Assembly (NCBI GenBank): GCA_023362775.1
Contig: JALMGJ010000004.1
Location: forward strand, 82,517,798 to 82,581,797
Direction: 5' to 3'
DNA length: 64,000 bases
DNA from: Charina bottae
Taxonomy: Eukaryota; Chordata; Lepidosauria; Squamata; Charinaidae
In this document: piece after piece, positions 1 through 10,894 of the stretch
Layout: the number at the start of each line of letters is the position of its first letter
Numbering within the stretch: the first letter of the stretch is position 1
Position numbers and translations under genes: made by a program
The notes under the pieces: generated by a model
Seen by the model: only the letters and a program-made list of their open reading frames with translations
What the model was told of the DNA's origin: nothing
Database searches by the model: none

Positions 1-207
1 GGCAAGGGAGGGAGCATTCAAGAGAAGTGGATTTAAAAGAGCGGGGGGGGCTTTGTATACAGATGCCCGTGTGTTAATTCTTCCGGCGGTGATGCGATTC
101 ACACCCCTAATTGATTTATTTTTAAAACCACCCCCTGCTCTTTTAAATCCACTCCTCTTGAATGCTCCCCCCTCTGGTCCCACCCTCCACTCCCTCCCTC
201 CCTTGCC
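1..207. repeat. Inverted repeat with about 85-bp loop
   Basis: Bases 11-47 and 132-170 are reverse complements over about 38 bp with about two mismatches. The outermost 12 bases (1-12) also match the reverse complement of 196-207, so the right arm carries an insertion of about 25 bp. Because the left arm starts at base 1, the repeat may continue outside the window. Confidence 0.6.
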
Positions 208-460
208 GTTTCCTCCCTTCCTTCCCGACCCCCCCCCGCACTGATCCATCGCCAGGGAAAGAGAGCGAGAGGGAGGGAGGGAGGCTGGAGTCAATAAAAC
301 TGTTCCAGCCGCCGCTGAAATGACTCAGTAACTTTTGCGCTTGGATCTGCTTTTTCAAACTTCCCCCCATCACCCTCCTCCTCCTCCTCCTTCATGGTTT
401 GTTCTGCTAAAGCTTGGAAATATATTCTTCACCCCTCTGCCTTGCCCAGGTAATTAAAGC
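1..460. promoter_or_regulatory. CpG-richer segment, possible promoter or 5' exon edge
   Basis: This stretch is clearly richer in GC and CpG than the AT-rich remainder of the window. It carries polypyrimidine and polypurine tracts, an AP-1-like TGACTCA at about 320-326, and a splice-donor-like CAG/GTAATT near 448-456. That mix resembles the edge of a vertebrate promoter or an untranslated first exon, which would make much of the window intronic or intergenic. No coding frame here looks real. The gene and the strand cannot be named, and an old transposon is also possible. Confidence 0.25.
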
Positions 461-626
461 TTTCTCACCCCTCACCCCAATATTCTCCTTCACACACACA
501 CCCCGCGCTGCCGCGCTTCGCATTACTATTCGCTTTCTACTCCGCTTCCCTGTTTTCTCCCTGCAGTTTTTTACTTTCTACTCCGCTTCCCAATGCATTG
601 GGAAAGCTTTTCTTTCCCAGTGTGTT

Positions 627-740
627 GGAAGAGGGGTAGTCTTATACGGCGAGTATATCCCAAACTCTATATTTTAACTGGAAAAGTTGGGGGTCGTCTT
701 ATACGCCCAGTCGTCTTATACGCCGGAAAATACAGTACAT
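627..740. mobile_element. Dispersed repeat with GTCTTATACG motifs, probable DNA-transposon end
   Basis: The motif GTCTTATACGSC occurs three times (about 639-650, 695-707, 711-724) and the segment ends in GCCGGAAAATACAGTA. This looks like the terminal part of a dispersed non-autonomous DNA transposon. Just upstream, a 17-bp direct repeat (TTTCTACTCCGCTTCCC) is present at about 533 and 574. The superfamily is not assignable from this alone. Confidence 0.35.
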
Positions 741-782
741 AGGCAGACATACTGTATGTTAGAACTTGTTTGCTTCAGAGCA

Positions 783-900
783 TTGTTTTGTGATCTAGAT
801 ATTTTATTTATTATTTATTTATTATTTAAATTTGTATTACCGCCCATCTCCCCCAACCGAGGGACTCTGGGCGGTTCACAATAAAATATGGTGAACATAT
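783..900 (-). mobile_element. L2-type LINE 3' tail
   Basis: Read on the minus strand, this has the pattern GTGAACCGCCCAGAGTCCC, a short G-rich stem, GATGGGCGGTA, then an AAATAAATA-type tail. The same tail follows L2-like coding sequence at about 11.3 kb, which supports the family. Only the 3' end is present, as is usual after 5' truncation. Confidence 0.6.
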
Positions 901-1224
901 GGTAATATGGTGAAAATTGTCTTTCTGTGCTCCTTGATTTCATTTTCCTAAAAAGCACGAATGCATGGGAGAATAAAAAGGCCCTGCTGCCAAATGTCTC
1001 AATAAAAGCATTGTGACTTTCTCTAAGAAGGATATTTCTTAACTGAAGCATTGGTGTACTGAAAGGTCATCTCCCTTTTACTACCTATTTTGCTGCATTT
1101 GGCAAGAAAAAAAATGCAGTAAGGCCTCAGAAAATAAGTTCCAAGTAGGTGTATATAGGAAGAGAGATATGTTCAAGCTGGTTTTATGCTTTGGATAAAA
1201 ACATTGGTGATTATACCTCATTAT
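901..1224. other. No feature recognised
   Basis: Unique-looking AT-rich sequence with no convincing frame, repeat or RNA gene. Confidence 0.5.
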
Positions 1225-1470
1225 GGGGGAGAAATACTGAGAGAGGTAGGTTTTAGACTAGGACTGGGAGATTTATGTTCTAGTCCTCCCTCAGCCTTGG
1301 AAACTCCTTGGATAAATTTGGGAGAGTCAGCCTTTCTTAGCCCAACTTACTTCACAGGGTTATTGTTGTGGAGAAGGCAGGGGGTAAACAGGAAGAAGAG
1401 CAATGTACAGTGTTATGAGCTCCTGCAGAAAAGGTTGGATATAAATCCAATAAATAAATATAAATGAATA
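1225..1470 (+). mobile_element. CORE/MIR-like SINE relic
   Basis: Contains the diagnostic run GCCCAACTTACTTCACAGGG followed by a GTTGTGG block and ends in a TATAAATCCAATAAATAAATA tail. It is a decayed relative of the tRNA-derived CORE SINEs at 12.9, 14.3 and 26.3 kb. The tRNA head is too degraded to delimit. Confidence 0.5.
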
Positions 1471-1518
1471 AGGGCAGAAGAAGGTACTTGGATTAAACAC
1501 TTGTGTCCTTTTTAATAA

Positions 1519-1957
1519 TGTAAGGGTTAGCTTAGCTTAACCACCGCCATTCTGCTTTTGGAAACTGCTTGCTGTTAAAAATTAGGTAAAAAGGCAAGAA
1601 GAGTAGATACCGCTCGGCAAGGATTGTTTAACTTACCAGGAGACATGCAGACTGCCCCTGGAGGTCTCTAGGATGCTTACTGCTAGCAATGCAGATTCAG
1701 GAACCTTGCCCTGTTACTAGGAGGAGAGTTCACGATGCTTTCTTACTGGGCTTTGCAAACCCTATATAAGTACTGAACTTGCGATGTGTGTGTGTGGATC
1801 TTCCCAGACATTTCACTGTCATGATGTCTGCTTTGATGCCACCCAGCTTTACTTGGCCAAATAAATGCTGTTACTTTAAATCTCCAAGCCTTGACTCAAA
1901 GACTGTTATTGGTAACTTCAGGAACTTGGGTAAAACAGTGTAAGCAGGGGCCTTACA
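1519..1957 (+). mobile_element. Solo LTR of an endogenous retrovirus
   Basis: The 439-bp unit begins TGTAAGG and ends CCTTACA, a perfect terminal inverted repeat with the canonical TG...CA ends. It is flanked by a 4-bp target duplication, ATAA (1515-1518 and 1958-1961). Inside are a TATA box (TATATAAG, 1763-1770) and a polyadenylation signal (AATAAA, 1860-1865) about 90 bp downstream, giving a U3-R-U5 order on the plus strand. No gag, pol or env lies next to it, so this is a solo LTR left by LTR-LTR recombination. The retroviral class is not determined. Confidence 0.8.
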
Positions 1958-2094
1958 ATAATAAACTGGTTTATCCATGTAATTGCCTCATATGATTATT
2001 TCAGGAATTCTGGATCATTACTGGTTGTATATCTGGGTGGATACATTGCTATTGTACTAGTGTGACCCAAATCATACTTTGAAACATCCATTTT

Positions 2095-2340
2095 ATTTGT
2101 ATTTACTTATTTAATGCATTTTAGCTGCCTAAGACTGCAATCTTCACAAGGTTTTATAGTATAAAACATACAAACCATATGAAAGAAAACAATCATAACA
2201 TTATAAATCCAACTGAAACAAACTGAAGAATGAATTTACTAAACCAAGGCAAATCCAAACATTAGCAACAAAAACAATATATAATAATACAAAATATTAA
2301 GTTGAAAGTAAAGGAAAACCAGAAAGTTTTACAAATTCTA
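2095..2340 (-). mobile_element. Degenerate L2-type LINE tail
   Basis: TTATTTAATGCATTTTAGCTGCC followed by an AT-rich 3'UTR-like stretch resembles the minus-strand L2 tails in this window, but the diagnostic GGGCGG stem has decayed. Weak call. Confidence 0.3.
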
Positions 2341-2455
2341 TTAACAGCAGATGGAGCCAACCATATATCTCTTGGGAAGGAAATCTTTAGTGCAAAAGCT
2401 ACTATCAAAAAGGAGTTTGAGAAACCATGACACTCTCAAGAATGTTGTTCAAGAA

Positions 2456-2458
<3 letters not shown>

Positions 2459-2505
<47 letters not shown>
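2459..2505. repeat. (AT)n microsatellite
   Basis: Uninterrupted AT dinucleotide run of 47 bp. Confidence 0.97.
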
Positions 2506-2506
<1 letters not shown>

Positions 2507-4244
2507 CTTTGCATATGTTTTTATATCTTTTATGCTTTTTAATTGACTGTACCCTACCCTCCTTACGTATGCTGGTCTATGACTGTAGTAAAGGTTTGTT
2601 TATTTGTATAGCGTAGTTAACAGTCACATCAATCTTATTTTTGAAGCAGCAGTAATGATGTTAAAGAAGTAGCCTTTTCAAAAACATACATAGATCTGTC
2701 TAAATTTTAATAAAAATTGAACAGCAGCAGGAGAAACATTCTCAGGTTATAAACAAGTTATCTGAGCCATAATTCAGGTAAATACAATAGGGATTTTCTA
2801 ACATAAGGTCCTTTTATCATTAAGTTGGTAGGTGTATTCTTTATTTGCATTATAGCTTACAAATGAAGGTGAGAAAATATTTGAAGGTTGAAACATATTG
2901 TCCCCCAATGTCCTGTTCCAAGCTCATCGGAAGCATTCTGGTGTGATTCCAACCTCACTGGAAGTGGTCCATCCTCAAAACAGGCTATTCCACTCTTTGA
3001 TTTGCAACTGCTATGGCCCATTTTGAAAAAAAAACAATGTTGGCAAGATTAGAATGACCATTTCAATGGTGGAATATTTCCAGTGAATCTATATCAATTT
3101 GTTATGTGCTCAGAATAATATAATAATGTGCAGTAATAATGCACATTACTGTATATTCATAGCATTCTGCACAGATTCAAAAACAAAATTTATAATATTA
3201 ATAATGTAACTATTGGATACAATAAGTTGAATGCTTTTGCATAGCAATGAGAAATTTCATCATGTTTTCCCCATCTCAGCACTAAATCACCTACAGATTT
3301 TTTTTTTTTAAAATGACCATTCACATATCAAAATGTGAGTGTTTAAGGTACTGTATTCTGTTCCTTTTACAATCAAGTGCATAGAATTCTATGAAGTTGG
3401 CAAAATAGGCGCTTTTTGCCATTAGGAAAAAGCTTAATTAATTAAGAAGCTTAATTCTTTGTTCAGTAGAAGGTTTAAAATAGTTTTTTTACACTTTTCA
3501 GCTGTCACTACATCAATTTTATTAATATATTTCTGAAAATAGATTTAGATTTGAATGGAATATTTGTAAGAGACATTTTTGGTATCTTGTTTGAAGTAAT
3601 TCTCCCCAAGCAGCCTTCACTTTAACTGTCTTGCCATCAGCACAAAGGGCACAAGGTGGGTGTCATAATATCCCTATGCTTGGATCAACATTCAGTGGAA
3701 AGCATACAAGAATCCAGAGCTGCAAAGAATCATGAAAAATATTTTTCATTCATTCACTTGTTCTCTGAAACACACTTTTCACTAAACTGCCTGAGGGCTC
3801 AGTATGGAACTGCTGTGGAATAGAAGTTCTCTAGGCTTACTTTAAGCTTGATATGTTAGTATGATATTACAAGCTTAGTTGCTCAGTTATGAATGTTACA
3901 AAGCCAGAATGGAAATGCTAAGACACAAGATGGAGTTAAAACATGGCTGAGGAGTAATTGAAAACAATATTTTGGTAAAAACCAAAGAAATAAAGGCCAC
4001 CGAAAACAGCTCAGTAAAAACTTATCATGATTGCCACAGAATGCTGAAAGTTGTTAGGGCTAAATAAAGAAAAATGAACAGAATGGAATGGAATACACTG
4101 AAAAATTGCATGATTAGTTGATATACTCCTACTTGTAACAGGCATATGATAATACAAATCAACATTTTTTCAGTTCATACATATTTGTCCAATAAAAAAG
4201 CAGTTGCTAAGAAAATTAGAACCAATATTGTGGTCATATCCATC
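2506..4244. other. Unique AT-rich DNA, no gene recognised
   Basis: About 1.7 kb without a recognisable exon, RNA gene or datable repeat. GAATGGAATGGAAT near 4080 is a very short tandem run. A LINE 3' end may lie near 2560-2625, where CTGGTCTATGACTG matches the end of the LINE at 10.14 kb. Confidence 0.4.
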
Positions 4245-4316
4245 TTCCTTCCTTCCTTCCTTCCTTCCTTCCTTCCTTCCTTCCTTCCTTCCTTCCTTCC
4301 TTCCTTCCTTCCTTCC
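4245..4316. repeat. (TTCC)n microsatellite
   Basis: Pure TTCC tetranucleotide array of 72 bp (18 units). The open frames across it on both strands (Leu-Pro-Ser or Lys-Glu-Gly-Arg repeats) are artefacts. Confidence 0.98.
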
Positions 4317-4734
4317 TATCCTGAAATATGCACTTGGGCCCCTTTCATTACTAAACAAGTGCTGTACACTATTATGTATGTACAAATTATGAATAACCTC
4401 TAAATCACTGTAATCCCCAACATATTAGAAAATGCAAGAGTTTCCCTGGAGGATTGCAATCTGCCATGTCAACAGCCCTTAGATTAAGGTCCTTAATCTG
4501 ATTAAAGTGAGACAAAGAGTACAATGACATGACAGAATTCCAGTCTATCCTATTAATTAGCCTTGGATTAGGAAAACTTGTTGAGTATTTTTTTAATTAT
4601 GGAAAGAATTTCATGCACATAGAGGTTAGATTTTAAAGTGCAGCTCAGAAGAAAAAAAGGAGGGGGCTTGGAGTAAGGTATTTGGGTTTGGTGCCTACAA
4701 GTCTGTGATAAGGGTTCTGTTTACTTTAGCCTGA
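4317..4734. other. No feature recognised
   Basis: Unique AT-rich sequence. Confidence 0.5.
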
Positions 4735-4810
4735 TTATGAGGTTTCTGCTATTGTGTTCTTCCCTTGGGGGAGATGGGCGGTCATATAAGTTAAATAAAT
4801 AAATAAAATT
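4735..4810 (+). mobile_element. L2-type LINE 3' tail
   Basis: CTTGGGGGAGATGGGCGG followed by TCATATAAGTTAAATAAATAAATAAAA matches the L2 3'-terminal stem and tail seen elsewhere in the window, here on the plus strand. Confidence 0.5.
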
Positions 4811-7589
4811 AAAGGGAACTGCTGATTGGTCAATTGTGATCAGAACAGAATATATAATGTACTCTGCTAGCTCCTCCTGCTACTGCTTGTTGTTCTTGTT
4901 ATATTGCTTTATTTGATCTGCTATGCTTTTGCTTATTTCTAAGCAATGATTCTTTAATGCAGTTTTTATAATATGCCTGGTCTTATTTCTTATTTTTTTA
5001 TTTGCTGCTGTGATTATGGATCTCTGCTAAATAGCATATCCATTACAAAACTTTTCTCTCATAAAGATTGTGAAAATTGAATTACATGCATTGAGACAAG
5101 TTTGAACACAGCTTCTGAATCAGCTGGCATTACTCAGGAGTTATCCTGCATTCAAAATATAGATACCTAACTTTCAGAACATCAGTGTTTTAAAAACTGG
5201 GTCTTTTTTATCCACAGGTAATAAGAATTTGCTTCAGTTGCTTCAGCTCTAACATCCATGTCCTTCTTCTGTATCCATCTACAAAGAAGAATAGAAAAAT
5301 ACATTTGTAAGTTGTCAGTAGTACCTATATACTTCTGACAAATCTATATTTGTGGTCTCTATATTTTTCTGGAATGGATTTGAGTTCTATAGCAACTATT
5401 TATTAATTTTTTTATTAATTTTATTTCTTCTTGGCTTGCTTTTTCCCCACCTCTATCCCTACAAAACTAAGTTCCTGACTGAATGTCATAAAATACAAAT
5501 TATACATATGCATAGGTAACAAGCATTTTTAGTTGAAACCTACCATTACATATATTCTCACAATAATTAATATTTTAACTATGATATACTCCTAGTTTGT
5601 ATAAACATTCCTAAGAACAACTAATTAAAGCAGTATCATTAGTTTACAGCTTTGTCAAACAGTGCTCATTTAGAAAAAAATACTAATTTATTTTGCTGTC
5701 CATGGGCTGAAAAATCTCTGGTTTACTGGAAGTGACCTATTTAAATGCTTAATTAGGATTAATAATTTCAGGAAGGCATATATAGGATGAAATAAGTTGA
5801 TCATATTTCATATTTTGTATCTGATAGTCAGTGTGATTGTTGTTAACTCTCTATTTGAAATAGTTGCTGTTAAAAAATGAACATTAAGGAATCATTCTTG
5901 AATCAGGTGCCATTGCTGGAACAAATCAAACATATTGGTATTTTTTGCTTCAGTAAACCCAATTCTAAAAACAAGGAAGATGCTATTGATGCAATACTGG
6001 CCTCTAGGCTTTCTGATTACTCAAAACCAGTGACTCATTTGTAATGGAAGGAAAATAAAGGGAACATTATTTAAAAATTGTTTTTTAAAATGATAAAAAT
6101 GAAAACAAGCAAGAATAGACATATTTATAATGGATGACAGAGAAGCAAAAGTGGAATGAATGTTATTTATTCACAAAATATATAAATAAAAACATAATAC
6201 AGCTAGGAGAAATACTTAATTTGGGATAGCACTGTATAACTAATTCAAGATTAGGGGGTTATCATATTACCAGTGAATAGTCATGTAACAGCAAAGTGTA
6301 GCAAAGCTTGCTCAAAGTACTGGTGTGCTATGATGACATATTCACCTCATTATGAAATAGTATCCAGTAAGACTTGCAAAAGAGTAGAGCATCCCTAGCA
6401 GCAAAAACTTACTTGCTGGGCATCTGGGAAAAGGCCTTCTCCTGCATCACCCCCAAATATGGACACATAATAATTTATAATCACATTGACCAAACTATTA
6501 ATATCAACCAATGTATAAGCTAGGATTGGCAGAAAACACAAAGCTGAAATTACAATTTAAAAATTAATTAATGTGTTCAATATTACTGCCCTTTTTCTTT
6601 GTTTGGTGTTGTATATTATTTTTCTGTACTTCTTTTCTTAAACATTGCATTAACAGTTATTTTAAAAAGGCCTTGAATTTACTTGATGTGGTTATCCCTA
6701 ATTCATTTTATTTGCAAGTACTTCAGTGACCTTTTCCATAGTTTTCCTCTTTTTTTATTGTTGTCCTCTGAGTCATTTTCTTCTCTGCTATCAAGTAAGT
6801 CTTGTTCTTCAGAACTGAAGTATATTTTTCTATGAATATCTCTCCAAAAGCACATTGATTCATAAACACTGAAAATATTTTAAAGGACAACCAACATTTC
6901 CTTAAGCAAAGGATCTTCATGACTATGAAGTCATGGTGATGAATATAAAATAGAGGCAATTTGCTGCTAAGGGCACTTTTGTTTTTGTTTTAATCAGTGA
7001 TGCAAATAAACATTCATAGAGCTCTCACACACATACACACAGAACTAGTAATTTGCTTCTAGCTAAAGAAAGGACCCACTATAATAATAAGAAAAGGTAG
7101 ATCTGAAAGCAGTAGAAAATTTTATGCACCCTCAAAATATTTTTGCCTATTCTGATCTGTGTGAAAAAGAGAGCGCTGTGATTGATATGCCCTTTCAGTG
7201 TGTTGGTATTTTTTACTAGGTTAGTATGAGGGCATGTATCTCTTGCAGAAGGGACTGGTACCATAAATCCCTTTGATATAAGTTTATGAAAAACATGCTG
7301 GATGATAATAACTTTTCAGCCCAAGAGACTGAGTCTGAAGTCCCGAATAGTGGAATAGAATTCTCAGTATTTGATTATTATTCCCCTGAGTTTTTCTTGG
7401 TAGGCCTTATCTAAATGTTAGATTCTTGATCTGAAATGTTAGATAATTAACACTCTCACCTTTGGTGGCCATCTAGTATCTATGGATTTTGCACAACCAA
7501 TGAGGTTTCTTGATAGCAATGGCTAACTCTTGCTCAGGAAGATGGGGAATAATTTATCTTTATATAACAACACAACTGAAAATATCTCT
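4811..7589. other. Unique AT-rich DNA, no gene recognised
   Basis: About 2.8 kb with many stops in all frames. The small open frames at 6723-6959 and 7079-7264 have no recognisable motif. A T-rich stretch near 5395-5440 could be a very old LINE tail. Confidence 0.4.
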
Positions 7590-8350
7590 TTCTGGCCACC
7601 ACAGTTTATAGTAAAGAAAAAGAGAATAATATATAAAGAAATATCTTCCCCCTTCATCACAACAAGTATAAACAATTTTAGTAACTTATCACCTTCTCTG
7701 AAAATACAACAAATGATCTCTTCTTCCCATATCCCATCTCCTACCCATAAACAAATAATTAAAGGCTTGTTGTTTCAGTCCTCATTAGCAAAAGTCCATT
7801 AAGGATTACCAGAGATAATAACATATCTATTTTAATCTTGATCAAATAAACCAACTTTATATTTCTTCCTTTTACTTTTAACAATCTTGATCTTTAGTCC
7901 CTTCAAATAATGTTGTTGAAATTGGTTTCTCTTCATTTTTTCTTTGTCCCTTCTCACAAAATTCTTCAAAACTTTAACAAGCCTCTTTTGTAAATCCAAT
8001 ATAGGAAAATTATCCAGGTCACTCTCTTGGTTTGTTATTTATATATATCCCTTTTAATTATTAAGACATCAGCCAGTTTCTTTTGTATGTACAGTGTAGC
8101 ATCTTTTTCCATATCATTCTTGTAGCCTGTTATTTTAAATTCTACTTTCAGAGCAGTCTCAGTCTTGTTTGGTAAAATGTGTTCCTCTTCTATAACATCT
8201 TTTAAACATAATCTATTTATAGAGACAGACACTATTAAAATTAACTTCTGGGTCCATTGTTCAAAAATATCCTTCAATATAGCCAATGTTAAGATATTTT
8301 GCTTCATTCTGTATTAGTAAGTCAAATTTAAGTGTTCTTCTCCTTTAATC
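7590..8350 (-). mobile_element. Unassigned dispersed element, copy 1 (minus)
   Basis: Read on the minus strand this is homologous to 8577-9103 plus 10104-10640. Shared blocks include the start (AAGGAGAAG then AATACAGAATG), a remnant lysine-rich frame at 8307-8035 whose tract GYKNDMEKDATL and then ADVLIIK matches GYKHDMENDVTL and ADVLIIK in copy 2, and a common 3' part ending ATTTCTTTATATAT. Copy 1 has only one unit of the roughly 200-bp block that is duplicated in copy 2. The T-rich 3' end and AATAAAAATT tail of copy 2 suggest a non-LTR element. I do not recognise the family. Confidence 0.6.
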
Positions 8351-8405
8351 ATTTTAAATAAGATTTTGGAATTAATTACAAGAATACTGTCTGTGGGTTC
8401 TTTGA

Positions 8406-8454
8406 ATGTATGTGTATGTGTATGTGTATACACACACACATACATACATACAGT
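8406..8454. repeat. (TGTA)n/(CA)n palindromic microsatellite
   Basis: ATGTATGTGTATG units pass into ACACACACATACATACATA, so the tract is nearly self-complementary. It lies in the spacer between the two inverted element copies. Confidence 0.85.
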
Positions 8455-9103
8455 ATATATAAAGATTTTGAAACTAACTCTAAGAAACCTTCCCATGGGA
8501 AAGTGTTGTTGATTAGGAGGAAAAAAACATGGTAAGAGGGGATGTTGAGGGAACCAGAGAGAACTAAAGATTATAATTAAAGGAGAAGAGACCCATTAAT
8601 ACAGAATGGAGTAATTTTATTTGGCTGTGGAAGAATTCAAGGGTATCTGGGAACATTGCACTCAGAAATTACTTTTAAGAATGTCTGCTGTTATAAAAAT
8701 GGATTCAAAAGAAGTTATGGAGGAAAAGCAGATTTTATTGGATAAAACAGAGACTAAGGCTGGTTTGAATGTGGATCTGAACATGGATTTTAAAATGTCA
8801 GGCTACAAGCATGATATGGAAAATGATGTCACACTGGATTTACAAATGAAACCAGCTGATGTCTTAATAATTAAAGGGGACATACAAATAATACATCAGA
8901 AGAGTGACTTGGATAGCTTACTTGGATAGATTTCTTATCTTAGACTTACAAGAGAGATGTGTTAAATTTATGAAGGAGTTTCTGAGAGGAGACAAAGAGA
9001 AAATGATAAGAAATCAACTTGTGGAACATTATTTGAAGGGATTAAAGATTCTTAAAAGTAAACTGAAGGAATACAAAGCAGGTTTATTTGATCAAGGTTA
9101 AAA

Positions 9104-10108
9104 ATGTCAAATCAAATCAATTTTTATTTGGTCATAGACCAGCAGAAAAAACAGAAGATTCACAATTAGAATAAAAAGAAAAACACTTAAAATTCTAAAA
9201 AATCTAAGAAAATTTAGAAGAAATACTGTGACGTACTGTACAAACTATAGAACAATACTTGACTGTGGCCAATGAAATAAAATCAGATTAGTCTGATAAT
9301 AACAACTTAAGATAAAATGAATCCAAACGATCTAGACGTTTAGTAAAGAATGGAGTTAATAATTCCTGGCGAGCAGCTAGATAGAGGGGACAATACAAAA
9401 TGACATGTTCCATCGTTTCAATTATTCTTGTGCCACATGGGCACAGTCTTTGTTCAAAAGGGATGTTTTGGTATATCTCTTCAATAATAGCTGTTGAAAG
9501 GGCATTGAATCTTGCCAAAGATAAGGACCTTCTAAATCGTTAGGCAGCTAAGATATCTGGCTGGTTGGAGAAGGTGGCTGCAGAATGGAACCAAAAATTG
9601 TTTTTAGATAGAACTGATAAATTTGATTGCCACTCTAAATCGATGGCCCATTGGTTGAGATCAGCTAGTACATGTTCGTAGCCCATCAGGGTGATGGCTG
9701 CCCATGAAAAGCCATATAATTGCAGTTTGGGGTGTACTGCCTGGCACCAAGAAGACTGAAAGCTATCAGTCGTAATCAAAGGGGCCAAGCCAAGTAGAAA
9801 AAAAGAAAGCTTAAGCTTCTAAGAAAAAGTGTAAATCCAAGCAGTTTCTATTTTTAGTAGGCCAGCTTCACGGAGAAGCACCACGTTTGGAACACAGTGA
9901 GGTACTTGAAAATTAGATCTTAAAAACTTGGATTGAACTCTTTCAAGAGAAAGGAATGACCTGTAGGGGTCCAACTGAGCTCCAAAAAGGAGCTGAGCTT
10001 GGATCTTAGCTGAGAAAATTTTAATTGCTGCAGGTATATGCTGCACTCCTTTGGAGAAATAGAAGGATTGTGATGCTGATGCTGTTTTTTGTGCATTCAG
10101 GCTGACAC
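9104..10108 (-). mobile_element. Nested non-LTR retrotransposon 3' part
   Basis: A minus-strand LINE end lies inside the unassigned element, between 8-bp duplications GGTTAAAA (9096-9103 and 10109-10116). The host sequence reads continuously when it is removed. Three successive minus-strand frames (10046-9819, 9788-9540, 9518-9288) look like the C-terminal part of a LINE ORF2. The last carries CPCG...H...C (CPCGTRIIETMEHVILYC), a CCHC-like knuckle followed by a short end. The 3' end is GGTCTATGACCAAATAAAAATTG with TTTGATT repeats. Frameshifts and stops separate the pieces. The clade is not certain. Confidence 0.7.
9288..10046 (-). pseudogene. LINE ORF2 C-terminal remnant
   Basis: The coding remnant of the nested LINE runs from about 10046 down to 9288 on the minus strand, broken into three frames. 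Its end contains a Cys-Cys-His-Cys pattern (CPCG, then H and C 10-15 residues on), as found near the C-terminus of several LINE ORF2 proteins. The reverse-transcriptase catalytic part is absent, as expected from 5' truncation. It is not functional. Confidence 0.6.
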
Positions 10109-10142
10109 GGTTAAAATATATATGTTGTTTCTGGTAACTCTT

Positions 10143-10253
10143 TATTAATTTATTTTTGCAGTCATAGACCAGTACAAGCAGAGTGCTTAGTGAATATATA
10201 TAAATCTAAATAAATAATAAGTGAAAGAAAATATAAGACAAAGTTAAAATACT
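10143..10253 (-). mobile_element. Short LINE 3' end with 15-bp TSD
   Basis: A 111-bp insertion is flanked by perfect 15-bp repeats TTTCTGGTAACTCTT (10128-10142 and 10254-10268). On the minus strand it ends TGGTCTATGACTGCAAAAATAAATTAATAA, the same 3' type as the larger LINE at 9.1-10.1 kb, so it is a severely 5'-truncated copy of that family. Confidence 0.75.
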
Positions 10254-10389
10254 TTTCTGGTAACTCTTAATGGACTTTTTTTTTTACTAGGACCAAATGA
10301 CAAGGCTTTAAAGATTTGTTTATAGATAAGAGAAGATATGGGAAGAAGATATTTTTTGCTGTATTTTTAGAGAAAGTTATAAGTTACTC

Positions 10390-10592
10390 TGTTAAAAGTA
10401 AAGGAATATAAAACTGATTTATTTGATTAAGTTTAAAATATATATGTTATTATTTCTCATAACTCTTAATGGACTTTTGCTGATTAGGACTGAATGACAG
10501 GGCTTTATACTTTGTTTATTGATAAGGGATGAGATGTGGGAAGGAGAGATCTTTTGTTGAAATATCAGAGAAGGTGATAAGTTACTGAAGTA
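10390..10592 (+). repeat. Second unit of a tandem duplication in copy 2
   Basis: This ~200-bp unit repeats the block made of 9052-9103, 10117-10142 and 10269-10389. Matching pairs are AAAAGTAAAGGAATATAAA with AAAAGTAAACTGAAGGAATAC, and GGACTGAATGACAGGGCTTTA with GGACCAAATGACAAGGCTTTA. Only the first unit carries the two nested LINE insertions, so the duplication came before them or excluded them. Confidence 0.65.
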
Positions 10593-10894
10593 GTTTGTAC
10601 TTCTCTTAATGGAGGGGAGGTCATTTCTTTATATATCTTTTTTCTTTTTTCTTTTTTCCTTTTTTCTGCACTTTTTATTTTTTACTTTTTATATTCTTAG
10701 TTTGTATTAGTTTTTTTTATTTTTCTATTTGTAAACTTAAATAAAAATTATTATTAAAAAAATCTTATTTCAAATCCATCTGGACCCTTAATCTGTTTGT
10801 AACTTTCCAAAACCAAAGTTCTAATCACCTTTTTGCTATTTATTCAAAAAAAAAAAATTAAGTCCTTAAACTTGTATATAAAACTTCTTTCACC

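Larger units (their letters stand above)
8577..10770 (+). mobile_element. Unassigned dispersed element, copy 2 (plus), with nested inserts
   Basis: Composite element made of 8577-9103, then 10109-10142, then 10254-10770, interrupted by two younger LINE insertions. The remnant frame at 8621-8929 encodes a charged, helix-prone peptide homologous to the minus-strand frame in copy 1, and a second piece follows at 8904-9101 in another frame. The 3' region is T-rich and ends AAACTTAAATAAAAATTATTATT, typical of a non-LTR retrotransposon 3' end. No reverse transcriptase is visible, so it is either a 5'-and-internally reduced LINE or a non-autonomous element. Confidence 0.6.

Noticed and set aside
447..457. 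CAG/GTAATT as proof of a first exon
   Set aside because: A single donor-like site without an acceptor, coding sequence or known gene is too weak; kept only as a low-confidence hint.
4146..4403. Leu-Pro-Ser and Lys-Glu-Gly-Arg repeat peptides
   Set aside because: (TTCC)n microsatellite artefact.
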